Origin: Glaciecola sp947496235
GTDB taxonomy: Bacteria; Pseudomonadota; Gammaproteobacteria; Enterobacterales; Alteromonadaceae
Assembly (NCBI RefSeq): GCF_050306235.1
Contig: NZ_JBLWFH010000007.1
Location: forward strand, 62,001 to 126,000
Direction: 5' to 3'
Length of the DNA stretch: 64,000 bases
In this document: piece after piece, positions 53,033-61,659 of the stretch
How the letters are laid out: the number at the start of each line of letters is the position of its first letter
How positions within the stretch are numbered: position 1 is the first letter of the stretch
Position numbers and translations under genes: made by a program
The notes under the pieces: generated by a model
Database searches by the model: none
Told to the model about the DNA's origin: nothing
The model's input: the letters and a program-made list of their open reading frames with translations, nothing else

Positions 53033-53782
53033 ATGAAAAAGTTACTCATTACACTAATTGTTAGTACAAGTTTATCTGTATCTTCATTAGCAGTTGCTGG
53101 CGGACCAAAAGAAGAAGGAAAGCATCCATTTTCTCAATTAGATCTTTCAGAATCTCAACGGCAAGACATTGCACTTATTATGCGTGATCTTCGAGGTGAC
53201 AACAGTTTATTTAGAGGTGAACGTCATCACCATCGCACAAACATGCGTGAATTGATGAGCATGCAAAGCTGGGATGAAGAAAAAGCTGAAGCAATAATAA
53301 GACAAGGCTTAGAAAATTCACATCAGTTAGAAATTAATCGAGCAAAAGCAAAACACCTTGCTTATCAGGTGTTAACCGAAGATCAACGTGCTGAACTCAA
53401 ACAGATGTACCAATCAGGTCCGAAAAACAAAGATCGCGGTGAATATTTCAAACAGTTCGGAAAGAACATGAACCTAAGCGAAGAGCAACAATCCCAGATA
53501 AAACAACTTTGGGACACTCAACATTCTCAGCTGGCAGCGTTAAAGCCTCAAATGATGTTACACAAACAAGCTGAGAGAGAATTGATAGCTGCTGAGGAGT
53601 TTGATGAACAGGCGTACTTGGCTTTACATCAGGAGAATATTGATACCCAAGTGCAAATGCAGCTTATTCGCCAAAAAACGCGCTTTGATATGATGCAGAT
53701 TCTTACCCCTGAGCAAAAAAAATCAATGAAGCAAGAGTTTAAACAGAAGTTCAAGGAACGCTTTTCACACCGTAAAAGTTAG
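53033..53782 (+). CDS. Periplasmic CpxP/Spy-family protein with two Spy-like units
   Basis: Envelope-stress periplasmic protein, probably a chaperone or CpxA inhibitor. A signal peptide ends near VAG|GPK. Four LTxxQ-type motifs are present, L38SESQ, L114TEDQ, L148SEEQ and L224TPEQ, against two in CpxP (166 residues) and Spy. The 249-residue length therefore fits an internal duplication. It is divergent from cpxRA behind a CpxR box. A GGACACTC word (53512-53519) encodes DTQ in LWDTQH at the start of the second unit. Confidence 0.85.
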   Translation: MKKLLITLIVSTSLSVSSLAVAGGPKEEGKHPFSQLDLSESQRQDIALIMRDLRGDNSLFRGERHHHRTNMRELMSMQSWDEEKAEAIIRQGLENSHQLEINRAKAKHLAYQVLTEDQRAELKQMYQSGPKNKDRGEYFKQFGKNMNLSEEQQSQIKQLWDTQHSQLAALKPQMMLHKQAERELIAAEEFDEQAYLALHQENIDTQVQMQLIRQKTRFDMMQILTPEQKKSMKQEFKQKFKERFSHRKS

Positions 53783-53820
53783 GGGGATTGTTGTGTGGTA
53801 ATTATTATGTGGTAACTGTT

Positions 53821-53828
53821 GCATGTCC
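53821..53828. repeat. Weak variant of the dispersed repeat (GCATGTCC)
   Basis: GCATGTCC followed by CAAAAG, 39 bases after the CpxP/Spy stop. One base from the exact word, outside the main cluster region. Confidence 0.4.
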
Positions 53829-53834
53829 CAAAAG

Positions 53835-53868
53835 AAAATTGACTGTCCTATTTGTGGCAGTCATTTTT
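53835..53868. terminator. Convergent terminator-like hairpin
   Basis: AAAATTGACTG (53835-53845) pairs with CAGTCATTTTT (53858-53868) apart from one T-T mismatch, loop of 12 bases, with A-run and T-run edges. It lies between the convergent CpxP/Spy gene and the thioredoxin-like gene, reaching the latter's stop codon. Confidence 0.65.
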
Positions 53869-54388
53869 AAATTTCGCAATAACAGCCTGAGGCTTCGTTG
53901 ACCAAAATTGACTGCGAATTCTTCAGCCCTAAGGTAGCTTTAATTGCATCATCAACCAAACCTGATGCTGAAAAGCAACCAGCACCTTGAGAATAGGGCC
54001 CAACATATTTTATTTGACGATCTTCATCCATATAAATAACTGCCGGCGTAGATGGAATGAAAGACGCTAGCTCTGGCAGTTCTTCTATAGTGACTGAATG
54101 ACTGGTTAACCCTTCTTTCTCAGAAAACTTATTCAAGGATTTTATATGTGATTCGGCAAGTACTTCACAAAAGCAACTTTTACCTGATCCTACATGAATT
54201 AATAGTCCATTATCTGCATGAGGAAGATGTTCAAAAAGCTTTGACAATTTTTCTTCATAATCCAAATCCATCATTGCCTGTGACATTTTCAGATGAGGAT
54301 CAAATTCATGGATGCCTTGCTTACCAACGAATAGTACGAATGCTGAACCAAGTAGAAACCACACAATGACCATTACTACTTTAAGCAT
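53867..54388 (-). CDS. Membrane-anchored thioredoxin-like protein (DUF6436-like)
   Basis: About 173 residues, one N-terminal membrane helix (MVIVWFLLGSAFVLFV). The periplasmic part resembles the thioredoxin fold: LLIHVGSGKSCFCEVLAE after the first strand, a STPAVIYMDEDRQIKYVGPYS cis-proline region and a C-terminal CYC. The CxxC of redox enzymes is replaced by CFC, so activity is uncertain. The name is a family guess; no function is proposed. Confidence 0.65.
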   Translation of the reverse strand: MLKVVMVIVWFLLGSAFVLFVGKQGIHEFDPHLKMSQAMMDLDYEEKLSKLFEHLPHADNGLLIHVGSGKSCFCEVLAESHIKSLNKFSEKEGLTSHSVTIEELPELASFIPSTPAVIYMDEDRQIKYVGPYSQGAGCFSASGLVDDAIKATLGLKNSQSILVNEASGCYCEI

Positions 54389-54413
54389 TTGGCACCCAAT
54401 TACCTTGCAAAGT

Positions 54414-55958
54414 TTAACTAATCTTGAATTTAGACAGTCGCTGGCTAAGCTCTTCAGACAGCTGTTTTAGTTGCAAGACGTCTTCCTTCAAAGCTTCTAC
54501 TTGTACTTTTTCATCTGAAAATAATGCATGTAAATTTTCTGCCGTTTGGCTAATCGACTCTGAAGTTGACGCCTGTTCATAAGCAGATGAAGCCACTTGA
54601 GTCACATTGGAATTTACCTGTGATATACCTTCCAATACATCAACCATGTTTGAAGTCGCATGCTCGGAAGATTCAGCTGCTACATTGACCATTTCTACGC
54701 AGTTGTTCATATTATCCACTGAATTATTCGCTGAAGTGGTTAGCAATTCTGTTATTTTTTCAATTTCCTCGGCACTTTCTTTTGACTTAATAGCCAAGTT
54801 TCTTACCTCATCAGCAACCACTGCAAATCCGCGACCATGTTCACCGGCGCGAGCCGATTCAATTGCCGCATTTAAGGCTAACAAATTGGTTTGCTCGGCT
54901 ACACTTTTAATGCTTTGCATAACTTCGGCGATGTTTTGACATTTATTGCTAAGATCACCGATAGCGTCTGAAGTAAATTGTAAGGTCGATTTTAATTCTG
55001 AGATATTACTTCGGCTTGCGTCAATTACAGTGCGTGTATCAGACGTTTTTAGCTTGGCAGATTCTGCGAATTCATTGGCATTTTGAGACAAGTCAGCAAC
55101 CGCTTGGATACTTGTTGTCATGTTACGCATGGCTTCTGAAATTGCACTGACTTGATTGTTTTGAGCATCCACAGTGTCATCTAACATCTGTGAAGAATTA
55201 GCTACTTTAGAGGAAAATGTTAACAGCTCTTCACCAACAAAGTTTACTCTTTCAACAAGCTCTCTTACCGAATCTATCATCATCAGAAAGTCTGAGTCAT
55301 GATCTTCATCAGATTTGCTTCTTTCCGTTAAATGTATTTCACCATTTTTGCCGACAATTTGACTGACATTGTGCTGGATTTGTTGGCTAACTTTACCATC
55401 TTCAAATGACTTCTTCGCCATAAAACAAAGTACCACACATTCAAGAATTGCAAACAAGGCATGGATGACTAAAATCAAAAATGCTGGTGAACTATCTTCA
55501 AAGACAATCAAACCACCACCAGCATTTTGAACGATAAAGCCTGCGATATGATGGACCGCAATAACTGCGGTACTGGTAACAATTACTTTCCAATCTCTAA
55601 AGAAAGACGTAAACGCCAGTAGCACGAATACTTGGAAATGCATTTCCGTCATACCCATGGTTTGTTGAATATGCAGAGCGGCCATCAACTGAGTGGCAGC
55701 AGAAGTCATATGCCGAGAAAAAGATTCATCAGGGTAGCTAAGACCTATAATGATGGCAGGTATTATAACCAATAAGCCCGCGCCTAGTCCTAACCATAGC
55801 GTATCTGTAAAGTACCCAATTGATATAGAGAGAATCAATTGAAAGCAGAGTACAAACCTGAATAACTTTTGAATCCCTGCATTATTTTTATCTAGTCCCG
55901 CCATTCGCTTAAAACCTTTTGCAAAAAAATAACCTAATAATTGAAAGGTTATCGGCAT
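54414..55958 (-). CDS. Methyl-accepting chemotaxis protein, membrane-bound without periplasmic sensor
   Basis: Chemoreceptor-like protein of about 514 residues. The first 190 residues have about six hydrophobic segments with very short loops (ISIGYFTDTLWLGLGAGLLV, LVIHALFAILECVVLCFMA), so it probably senses within the membrane. The signalling domain has the highly conserved hairpin tip NLLALNAAIESARAGEHGRGFAVVADEVRNLA. No HAMP domain is visible. Start ATG at 55956-55958; a TTG three codons earlier is possible. It is not near other che genes here. Confidence 0.9.
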   Translation of the reverse strand: MPITFQLLGYFFAKGFKRMAGLDKNNAGIQKLFRFVLCFQLILSISIGYFTDTLWLGLGAGLLVIIPAIIIGLSYPDESFSRHMTSAATQLMAALHIQQTMGMTEMHFQVFVLLAFTSFFRDWKVIVTSTAVIAVHHIAGFIVQNAGGGLIVFEDSSPAFLILVIHALFAILECVVLCFMAKKSFEDGKVSQQIQHNVSQIVGKNGEIHLTERSKSDEDHDSDFLMMIDSVRELVERVNFVGEELLTFSSKVANSSQMLDDTVDAQNNQVSAISEAMRNMTTSIQAVADLSQNANEFAESAKLKTSDTRTVIDASRSNISELKSTLQFTSDAIGDLSNKCQNIAEVMQSIKSVAEQTNLLALNAAIESARAGEHGRGFAVVADEVRNLAIKSKESAEEIEKITELLTTSANNSVDNMNNCVEMVNVAAESSEHATSNMVDVLEGISQVNSNVTQVASSAYEQASTSESISQTAENLHALFSDEKVQVEALKEDVLQLKQLSEELSQRLSKFKIS

Positions 55959-56021
55959 GCTAGACAAAAGTTTTAAAACAACATCTATATTACCTACAGG
56001 AATAGCTTAAATAATTTTATT

Positions 56022-56060
56022 TATGCATATTTATTTATTTTTCTTGAATATTTATTAGCT
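56022..56060. promoter_or_regulatory. Tandem ARG boxes (ArgR operator)
   Basis: The E. coli ARG box is TGAAT-N4-ATTCA with A/T-rich edges. Box 1 (56022-56039) has TGCAT-ATTT-ATTTA and box 2 (56043-56060) has TGAAT-ATTT-ATTAG. They are separated by exactly 3 bases, the spacing ArgR hexamers require. They lie upstream of argC. Confidence 0.82.
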
Positions 56061-56072
56061 TTCAACTAAAAT
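56044..56072 (+). promoter_or_regulatory. Candidate argC promoter
   Basis: TTGAAT (56044-56049) and TAAAAT (56067-56072) with a 17-base spacer. The -35 element lies inside ARG box 2, so ArgR binding would block it. This start would give a leader of about 180 bases before argC. Confidence 0.5.
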
Positions 56073-56168
56073 TTTTTCAAGGTTATAGCAAAGTTGCTAA
56101 ATCAGAGAATTTTCTCCCTGGAAACGCTATGAGACTTGTTCTTAAATAATCCGTCTAATATAGCGATC

Positions 56169-56229
56169 GGCGTATGGTATACTGTCAAAGTAGGCGCACT
56201 ATTTTGGCTCAATACCATACGCCTTTTTT
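56169..56229 (+). terminator. Terminator-like hairpin in the argC leader (attenuator candidate)
   Basis: A perfect 12-base stem, GGCGTATGGTAT (56169-56180) and ATACCATACGCC (56212-56223), encloses a 31-base loop and is followed by six T. It lies on the argC strand, and no other gene on that strand ends here because the neighbouring MCP gene is divergent. It could attenuate the arg operon or end a small leader RNA. Confidence 0.72.
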
Positions 56230-56261
56230 AGTTTTGTTTCTAAGAGTGTAAAGAAAGCATT

Positions 56262-57272
56262 ATGAAAGTAAGTGTATTAGGGGCCAGTGGATATACTGGC
56301 GCTCAGTTGGTTAATTACCTTGATAAACACCCTAAATTTGATCTAGAAACTTGTTATGTATCTGAAAACAGTCAAGATTCTGGCAAAAAAATTCAAGATT
56401 TATACCCAAGCTTGAGTTTGAAAAAATCCTATACCTTAACCCCTGCAGGTGATAGTAGTATTGCCCAAATCGCAACCCAAAATGATGCAGTGTTTTTAGC
56501 ACTTCCTCACGAAGTGAGTCACCTTTGGGCAAATGAATTTATAGCTGGCGGATGCAAAGTTTTTGATTTATCCGGAGCCTACAGAATTTCAAACCTAGAC
56601 ATTTTTGAAAAAGCATATGGATTTGGGCATCAATATCCACAATTAATTACAAAAGCAGCATATGGGTTAGCGGAGTTTAACTGCGAAGCAATAGCTACAG
56701 CTGATCTCATCGCAGTCCCCGGTTGTTATCCAACTGCATCTTTATGCGCAATTAAACCTATCGCCGATGCGGGTTTACTTCGTCAAGGGAATATGCCGGT
56801 AATCAATGCGACCAGTGGTGTAAGTGGCGCAGGAAGAAAGGCTTCGTTAACCTCCAGTTTTTGTGAAGTAAGTTTAAATGCATATGGCGTGTTGAGTCAT
56901 AGGCATACCCCTGAAATTTCTGAACATGCTGGCCATGAGGTTATATTTACCCCGCATCTAGGTAATTTTAAGCGCGGTATATTAGCCACAATCACGATGT
57001 TTTTATCGTCAGATGCAACTCAACAAAAGATTGATGATGCATTCAATCAAGCTTACGCCATGGAGGGTCTAGTCAAACTCGTCTCTGGGTGGCCGAAAGT
57101 GGGTGATGTGCAATACACTCCGTTTTGTCACTTGCACTATAAATTTGACGCAGAAACTGGCTGCCTAATAGTATGTAGCGCTATTGATAATCTACTCAAA
57201 GGTGCTGCGACTCAAGCTATCCAATGTGCTAATATTAGATTCGGCTTAAGCAATACCGAAGGATTGGTGTAA
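56262..57272 (+). CDS. argC: N-acetyl-gamma-glutamyl-phosphate reductase
   Basis: Third step of arginine synthesis (NADPH-dependent). It has VLGASGYTGAQLVNYLDKHP, the catalytic cysteine motif VPGCYPTASLC and the TSGVSGAGRKAS segment. 336 residues is normal. First gene of argCBFGHA; the stop overlaps argB by one base. Confidence 0.97.
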   Translation: MKVSVLGASGYTGAQLVNYLDKHPKFDLETCYVSENSQDSGKKIQDLYPSLSLKKSYTLTPAGDSSIAQIATQNDAVFLALPHEVSHLWANEFIAGGCKVFDLSGAYRISNLDIFEKAYGFGHQYPQLITKAAYGLAEFNCEAIATADLIAVPGCYPTASLCAIKPIADAGLLRQGNMPVINATSGVSGAGRKASLTSSFCEVSLNAYGVLSHRHTPEISEHAGHEVIFTPHLGNFKRGILATITMFLSSDATQQKIDDAFNQAYAMEGLVKLVSGWPKVGDVQYTPFCHLHYKFDAETGCLIVCSAIDNLLKGAATQAIQCANIRFGLSNTEGLV

Positions 57273-58066
57273 TGACCAATAACTCGAACACCTATGTAAT
57301 TAAAATAGGGGGTAAATTTTTTGACTTTTTTACCACCAACACATCTGTCTGTGACGGCTTTTTTGATTTTATTCAACTGCTGTTAAATGAAGGAAAAAAG
57401 GTAGTGGTAGTGCATGGTGGCGGCGACCAAGTACAGCAACTTCTATCCGCTTTGGGTAAAAAAAGTGAAAAGCACAATGGCCTGCGTATTACGCCAGCCG
57501 AAGATATAGGCCTAGTTACAGGTATTTTAGCCGGTGATTTAAACAAACTTTTAGCCGCCAAATTGCAGGCAGCTTCAATTGATGCGCTAGGTTTAAGTCT
57601 GGCTGATGCAGAAATTGCGATATGCGAACCTATTGACAACAAGCTAGGGCGTGTCGGACAACCCGCAAAAGGCGATAGTCGACTCCTATCTTTGCTTATA
57701 AATCAAAATTTTGTTCCCGTAATAGCCTCTATTGGGCGATATTCTTCAGGGGACTTATGTAATGTCAATGCAGACCACGCCGCGATTCATATTGCCAACA
57801 TGCTTGGCGCTCAATTGATATTTTTATCAGACGTTCGCGGAGTTTTAGATGCAGATGGTAACCTGATCTCATCATTGGACGAAAACGAAATCAATCGTCT
57901 AAGTGAACAACAAGTGATTACAGATGGCATGTTGGTTAAAGTCAATGCCGCATTATCTGCCGCTAATACACTGAATAACAAGGTCACTATTGCCAGTTGG
58001 CATGATCTTGGTTCAGATACTAAAAATCAATCTATTGGTACCAGCATTTTACCTACCAAACACTAA
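57272..58066 (+). CDS. argB: Acetylglutamate kinase
   Basis: Second step of arginine synthesis. It has VIKIGGKFF, VVVVHGGGDQVQQLL, NGLRIT and the ATP region SDVRGVLDADGNLI. 264 residues is typical of the arginine-insensitive, N-helix-lacking form of gammaproteobacteria. The start is the single A shared with the argC stop. Confidence 0.97.
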   Translation: MTNNSNTYVIKIGGKFFDFFTTNTSVCDGFFDFIQLLLNEGKKVVVVHGGGDQVQQLLSALGKKSEKHNGLRITPAEDIGLVTGILAGDLNKLLAAKLQAASIDALGLSLADAEIAICEPIDNKLGRVGQPAKGDSRLLSLLINQNFVPVIASIGRYSSGDLCNVNADHAAIHIANMLGAQLIFLSDVRGVLDADGNLISSLDENEINRLSEQQVITDGMLVKVNAALSAANTLNNKVTIASWHDLGSDTKNQSIGTSILPTKH

Positions 58067-58085
58067 AAAAATCTTAGGAACTCCT

Positions 58086-59015
58086 ATGCATTCAGATCTT
58101 CTACATTTTCGTGACTGGACTTCAGAGCAAGCTAGTAAATTATTAGCCTTTGCCTTGGATTTGAAAAATAATCCAGATAAATACGGCAAGCCATTAAGCG
58201 GAAAATCCATAGTAGCGATTTTTGAAAAACCCAGTTTACGTACTCGCGTCACCTTTGATATCGGCATCAATAAGCTGGGTGGGCATATGGTATATGTGGA
58301 TAGCCAAGGCGAGCCCTTGAAAAAACGTGAAGCGCCAATTGATGTAGGTGCCAATATTGCTCAGTGGGCAGACGGCATAGTCTCTCGAGTATTTGAGCAT
58401 CAAACACTAGAAGAAATGGCCGCCGGGGCTGATATTCCCGTGGTTAATGCCCTATGTGATCGTTACCATCCCTGCCAAGCATTGGCTGACTACATTACAA
58501 TTACAGAAGCGGATGGTGATTTAAGAGGCAAAACCCTGACCTATGTTGGCGACGGCAACAATGTTACCCACAGTCTTTTGATTTTAGGCATATTGTTAGG
58601 TGTGAATCAGAAAGTCATCACGCCCAAAGGGCATGAAATTGACAGTGAAATAGCAGACTTTGTTAAAAATAAAGCGTCCGAAATGTCGGTAACGGTAGAA
58701 TTTAGTAACAACTTGGAAGACGCTGCAAATTCCGACTATATTTACACCGATACTTGGCTTTCAATGGGCGATAACACCCCTTTGTCACAAATTAAGGATA
58801 AGTTTATGGCATATCAAGTAAACGATGATTTAATGCAAAGTTCTGGTGCCCGATTTGTGCTACATTGCCAACCAGCCCACAGAGACCTAGAAATTAGCGG
58901 TCAACTCATGGATAGCGAAAAATCATTATTGATGCAAGAAGCTGGAAATAGATTGCATGCACAAAATGCAATCCTAACTTATTTATTAACGAATTTATCA
59001 TTAGATAGCTTTTAA
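58086..59015 (+). CDS. argF: Ornithine carbamoyltransferase
   Basis: Makes citrulline from ornithine and carbamoyl phosphate. It has the carbamoyl-phosphate motif FEKPSLRTRVTFDIG (S50-LRTR), HPCQALAD, the ornithine loop DTWLSMGD and active-site C261. That motif reads HCQP instead of the usual HCLP. The ATG at 58086 has AGGA upstream and gives 309 residues; an earlier in-frame start lies inside argB. Fourth-order gene arrangement argCBF is standard here. Confidence 0.94.
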   Translation: MHSDLLHFRDWTSEQASKLLAFALDLKNNPDKYGKPLSGKSIVAIFEKPSLRTRVTFDIGINKLGGHMVYVDSQGEPLKKREAPIDVGANIAQWADGIVSRVFEHQTLEEMAAGADIPVVNALCDRYHPCQALADYITITEADGDLRGKTLTYVGDGNNVTHSLLILGILLGVNQKVITPKGHEIDSEIADFVKNKASEMSVTVEFSNNLEDAANSDYIYTDTWLSMGDNTPLSQIKDKFMAYQVNDDLMQSSGARFVLHCQPAHRDLEISGQLMDSEKSLLMQEAGNRLHAQNAILTYLLTNLSLDSF

Positions 59016-59027
59016 GGAATTTTACAT

Positions 59028-60242
59028 ATGTCATCTATCAACAAAGTCGTACTCGCATACTCAGGTGGATTGGATACTTCAGCCATAGTGCCTTGGTTAA
59101 AAGAGAACTATGACTGCGAAGTAGTCGCTTTTGCCGCGGATATAGGCCAAGGTGAAGAAGAGCTTGTTGGATTGGAAGAAAAAGCCAAGGCTAGCGGTGC
59201 AAGTGAATGTCATATTGTCGACTTAAAAGAAAAGTTCGTTTCTGAATTTATTTATCCAACAGTGACCACTGGTGCTGTTTACGAAGGTGAATATTTGTTA
59301 GGTACTTCTATGGCAAGACCTGTAATTGCCCAAGCACAAGTGGAAGTTGCCCGCAAAGTGAATGCTGACGCGTTAAGTCATGGTTGTACCGGTAAAGGGA
59401 ACGACCAAGTACGTTTCGAAGGCGCCTTTGCTGCGCTTGCGCCAGATTTAAAAGTAATAGCACCTTGGCGTGAATGGGATATGGTTTCTCGAGAAGACTT
59501 ATTGGACTATTTGGCCAAACGCGACATTAAGACCTCTGCTTCTGCAACAAAGATTTACAGCCGCGATGCAAACGCATGGCACATATCCCATGAAGGTGGC
59601 GAATTAGAAGAACCTTGGAATGCACCTTCTAAACAAGTATGGACCATGACGGTTGACCCAGAAGATGCGCCTAATACACCAGAAAATGTGACGCTCAGTT
59701 TTGAACAAGGTAAGTTGGTTAAAGTTAATGGGCAAATGTTATCGCCTTATCAAGCTTTGGTTGCATTGAACAAAATAGGCAGTGCTCACGGTATAGGACG
59801 AATTGATATTGTTGAAAATAGATTAGTCGGCATGAAATCTCGTGGCTGCTATGAAACGCCTGGAGGCACCATATTACTAAAAGCTTACAAGGCCTTAGAG
59901 TGTTTGGTATTAGATAAATCAGCTTTAAAATTCAGAGAACAAATCGGCTTAGAATTCGCCCATGTAATGTATGACGGACGCTGGTTTACTGCACTTAATG
60001 ATAGCTTATTGGCAGCGGCTGCTAGTTTTGCTGAATTAGTGACGGGTGATGTTGTCATCAAACTCTATAAAGGTAATGCTAACGTTACTCAAAGACGCTC
60101 TCCTAATAGCTTGTATTCAGAAGACTTTGCGACTTTCGGCGCGGATGACGTATATGACCAATCTCATGCCGAAGGCTTTATTCGATTGTTTAGTTTATCA
60201 AGTCGAATCAAGGCACTAAAAGCTCAAGGCAAAGCAAACTAA
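59028..60242 (+). CDS. argG: Argininosuccinate synthase
   Basis: Joins citrulline and aspartate with ATP. It has the ATP pyrophosphatase motif LAYSGGLDTSAIVPWL, GCTGKGNDQVRFE and APWREWD. 404 residues is the usual type I length. It is 12 bases after argF. Confidence 0.97.
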   Translation: MSSINKVVLAYSGGLDTSAIVPWLKENYDCEVVAFAADIGQGEEELVGLEEKAKASGASECHIVDLKEKFVSEFIYPTVTTGAVYEGEYLLGTSMARPVIAQAQVEVARKVNADALSHGCTGKGNDQVRFEGAFAALAPDLKVIAPWREWDMVSREDLLDYLAKRDIKTSASATKIYSRDANAWHISHEGGELEEPWNAPSKQVWTMTVDPEDAPNTPENVTLSFEQGKLVKVNGQMLSPYQALVALNKIGSAHGIGRIDIVENRLVGMKSRGCYETPGGTILLKAYKALECLVLDKSALKFREQIGLEFAHVMYDGRWFTALNDSLLAAAASFAELVTGDVVIKLYKGNANVTQRRSPNSLYSEDFATFGADDVYDQSHAEGFIRLFSLSSRIKALKAQGKAN

Positions 60243-60256
60243 GACAGGAGTAAATT

Positions 60257-61648
60257 ATGGCACTGTGGGGTGGTAGGTTTTCCGGTGACACCAGTGAGAT
60301 GTTCAAGCGAGTAAATGACTCGCTTCCTTTTGATTGCGTAATGGCCAGTGAAGATATTTTTGGTTCTATCGTCTGGTCTAGAGCGCTAGCTGAAGCAGGC
60401 GTGTTAACAGCAGACGAACAATCACAAATCGAGACTGCGTTGTCAGAATTAAAAGCCCAAGCAGACGATGAAGCTATCGACTTTTCGACTTCTACGGAAG
60501 AAGATATCCATAGTTTTGTAGAAGCTTGGTTAACTGACAAACTTGGTGACTTAGGCAGAAAACTACATACAGGTAGAAGTCGAAATGATCAGGTAGCTAC
60601 TGATTTTAGACTTTGGGTGAAAAAGCAACTTATCGGCCTGAAATCCGATGTGGTTGCGATGTTGGACGCCCTACTACATTCAGCTAACCGCCACAACGAC
60701 GTGATAATTCCTGGATATACGCATTTGCAACGGGCACAACCTGTGTATTTCGCTCACTGGTGTCTAGCTTATGTTGAAATGTTAAAACGCGATATGAGTC
60801 GAATTGACGATTTGCTTGAGAGAATTAATCAATCGCCTTTAGGTTGTGGCGCGCTAGCGGGCACAACTTTTCCTGTTGATCGTCAGAAAATTGCTGAACA
60901 ACTAGGCTTTAAGAGCCCTTGTTTAAACAGCTTGGATGCAGTTTCCGACCGTGATTTTGTACTCGAACTATTATTCGTAGCAAGCACAGGCATGATGCAT
61001 TTATCTCGATTAGCCGAAGATCTTATTTTCTATAATTCAGGAGAAGCTGGCTTTTTGGTTTTAGGTGATGACGTGACTTCGGGTTCATCTTTGATGCCAC
61101 AAAAGAAAAACCCTGACGCCTTGGAGCTAATGCGCGGCAAATGCGGTAGAGTTTTTGGCCATCTGCAAGGCTTATTAGTCACCATGAAAGGTTTGCCATT
61201 GGCGTATAACAAAGACATGCAAGAAGACAAAGAAGGTGCCATTGATGCAGTCAGTCAGTATCACATATGTTTGCGCATTGGCGTTGAAGTGCTGCGATCG
61301 TTAGCGCTAAATAAGGACCGATGTCGCCTTGCAGCGCAGCAAGGTTATGCTAACGCAACTGAACTTGCTGACTATCTGGTGGAAAAAAATATTCCATTTA
61401 GAAAAGCCCATGAATATGCAGGACAAGCAGTAGTTGTAGCCTTAGAAAAACAGCTTCCATTAGAAGAACTTGATATTGCTACCTTGCAAAGTATTCACCC
61501 TGAAATTGAAGAAGATATTTACGCTTGGTTGCAGCTTGAGGCTGTGCTTGATAAGCGCAATATTTTAGGCGGTACTGCACATAAAAGAGTAACCGAAGCA
61601 CTTTATCTCGAACTTGAGCATCTCGATAAGCTCAAGGCGGCAAATTAA
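60257..61648 (+). CDS. argH: Argininosuccinate lyase
   Basis: Final step, releasing arginine and fumarate. It has HTGRSRNDQVATDFRLWVK, HLQRAQP and the superfamily signature GSSLMPQKKNPDALELMRGK. 463 residues is standard, with no fused N-acetyltransferase tail as found in some marine relatives. Confidence 0.97.
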   Translation: MALWGGRFSGDTSEMFKRVNDSLPFDCVMASEDIFGSIVWSRALAEAGVLTADEQSQIETALSELKAQADDEAIDFSTSTEEDIHSFVEAWLTDKLGDLGRKLHTGRSRNDQVATDFRLWVKKQLIGLKSDVVAMLDALLHSANRHNDVIIPGYTHLQRAQPVYFAHWCLAYVEMLKRDMSRIDDLLERINQSPLGCGALAGTTFPVDRQKIAEQLGFKSPCLNSLDAVSDRDFVLELLFVASTGMMHLSRLAEDLIFYNSGEAGFLVLGDDVTSGSSLMPQKKNPDALELMRGKCGRVFGHLQGLLVTMKGLPLAYNKDMQEDKEGAIDAVSQYHICLRIGVEVLRSLALNKDRCRLAAQQGYANATELADYLVEKNIPFRKAHEYAGQAVVVALEKQLPLEELDIATLQSIHPEIEEDIYAWLQLEAVLDKRNILGGTAHKRVTEALYLELEHLDKLKAAN

Positions 61649-61659
61649 GGCATACAAAG

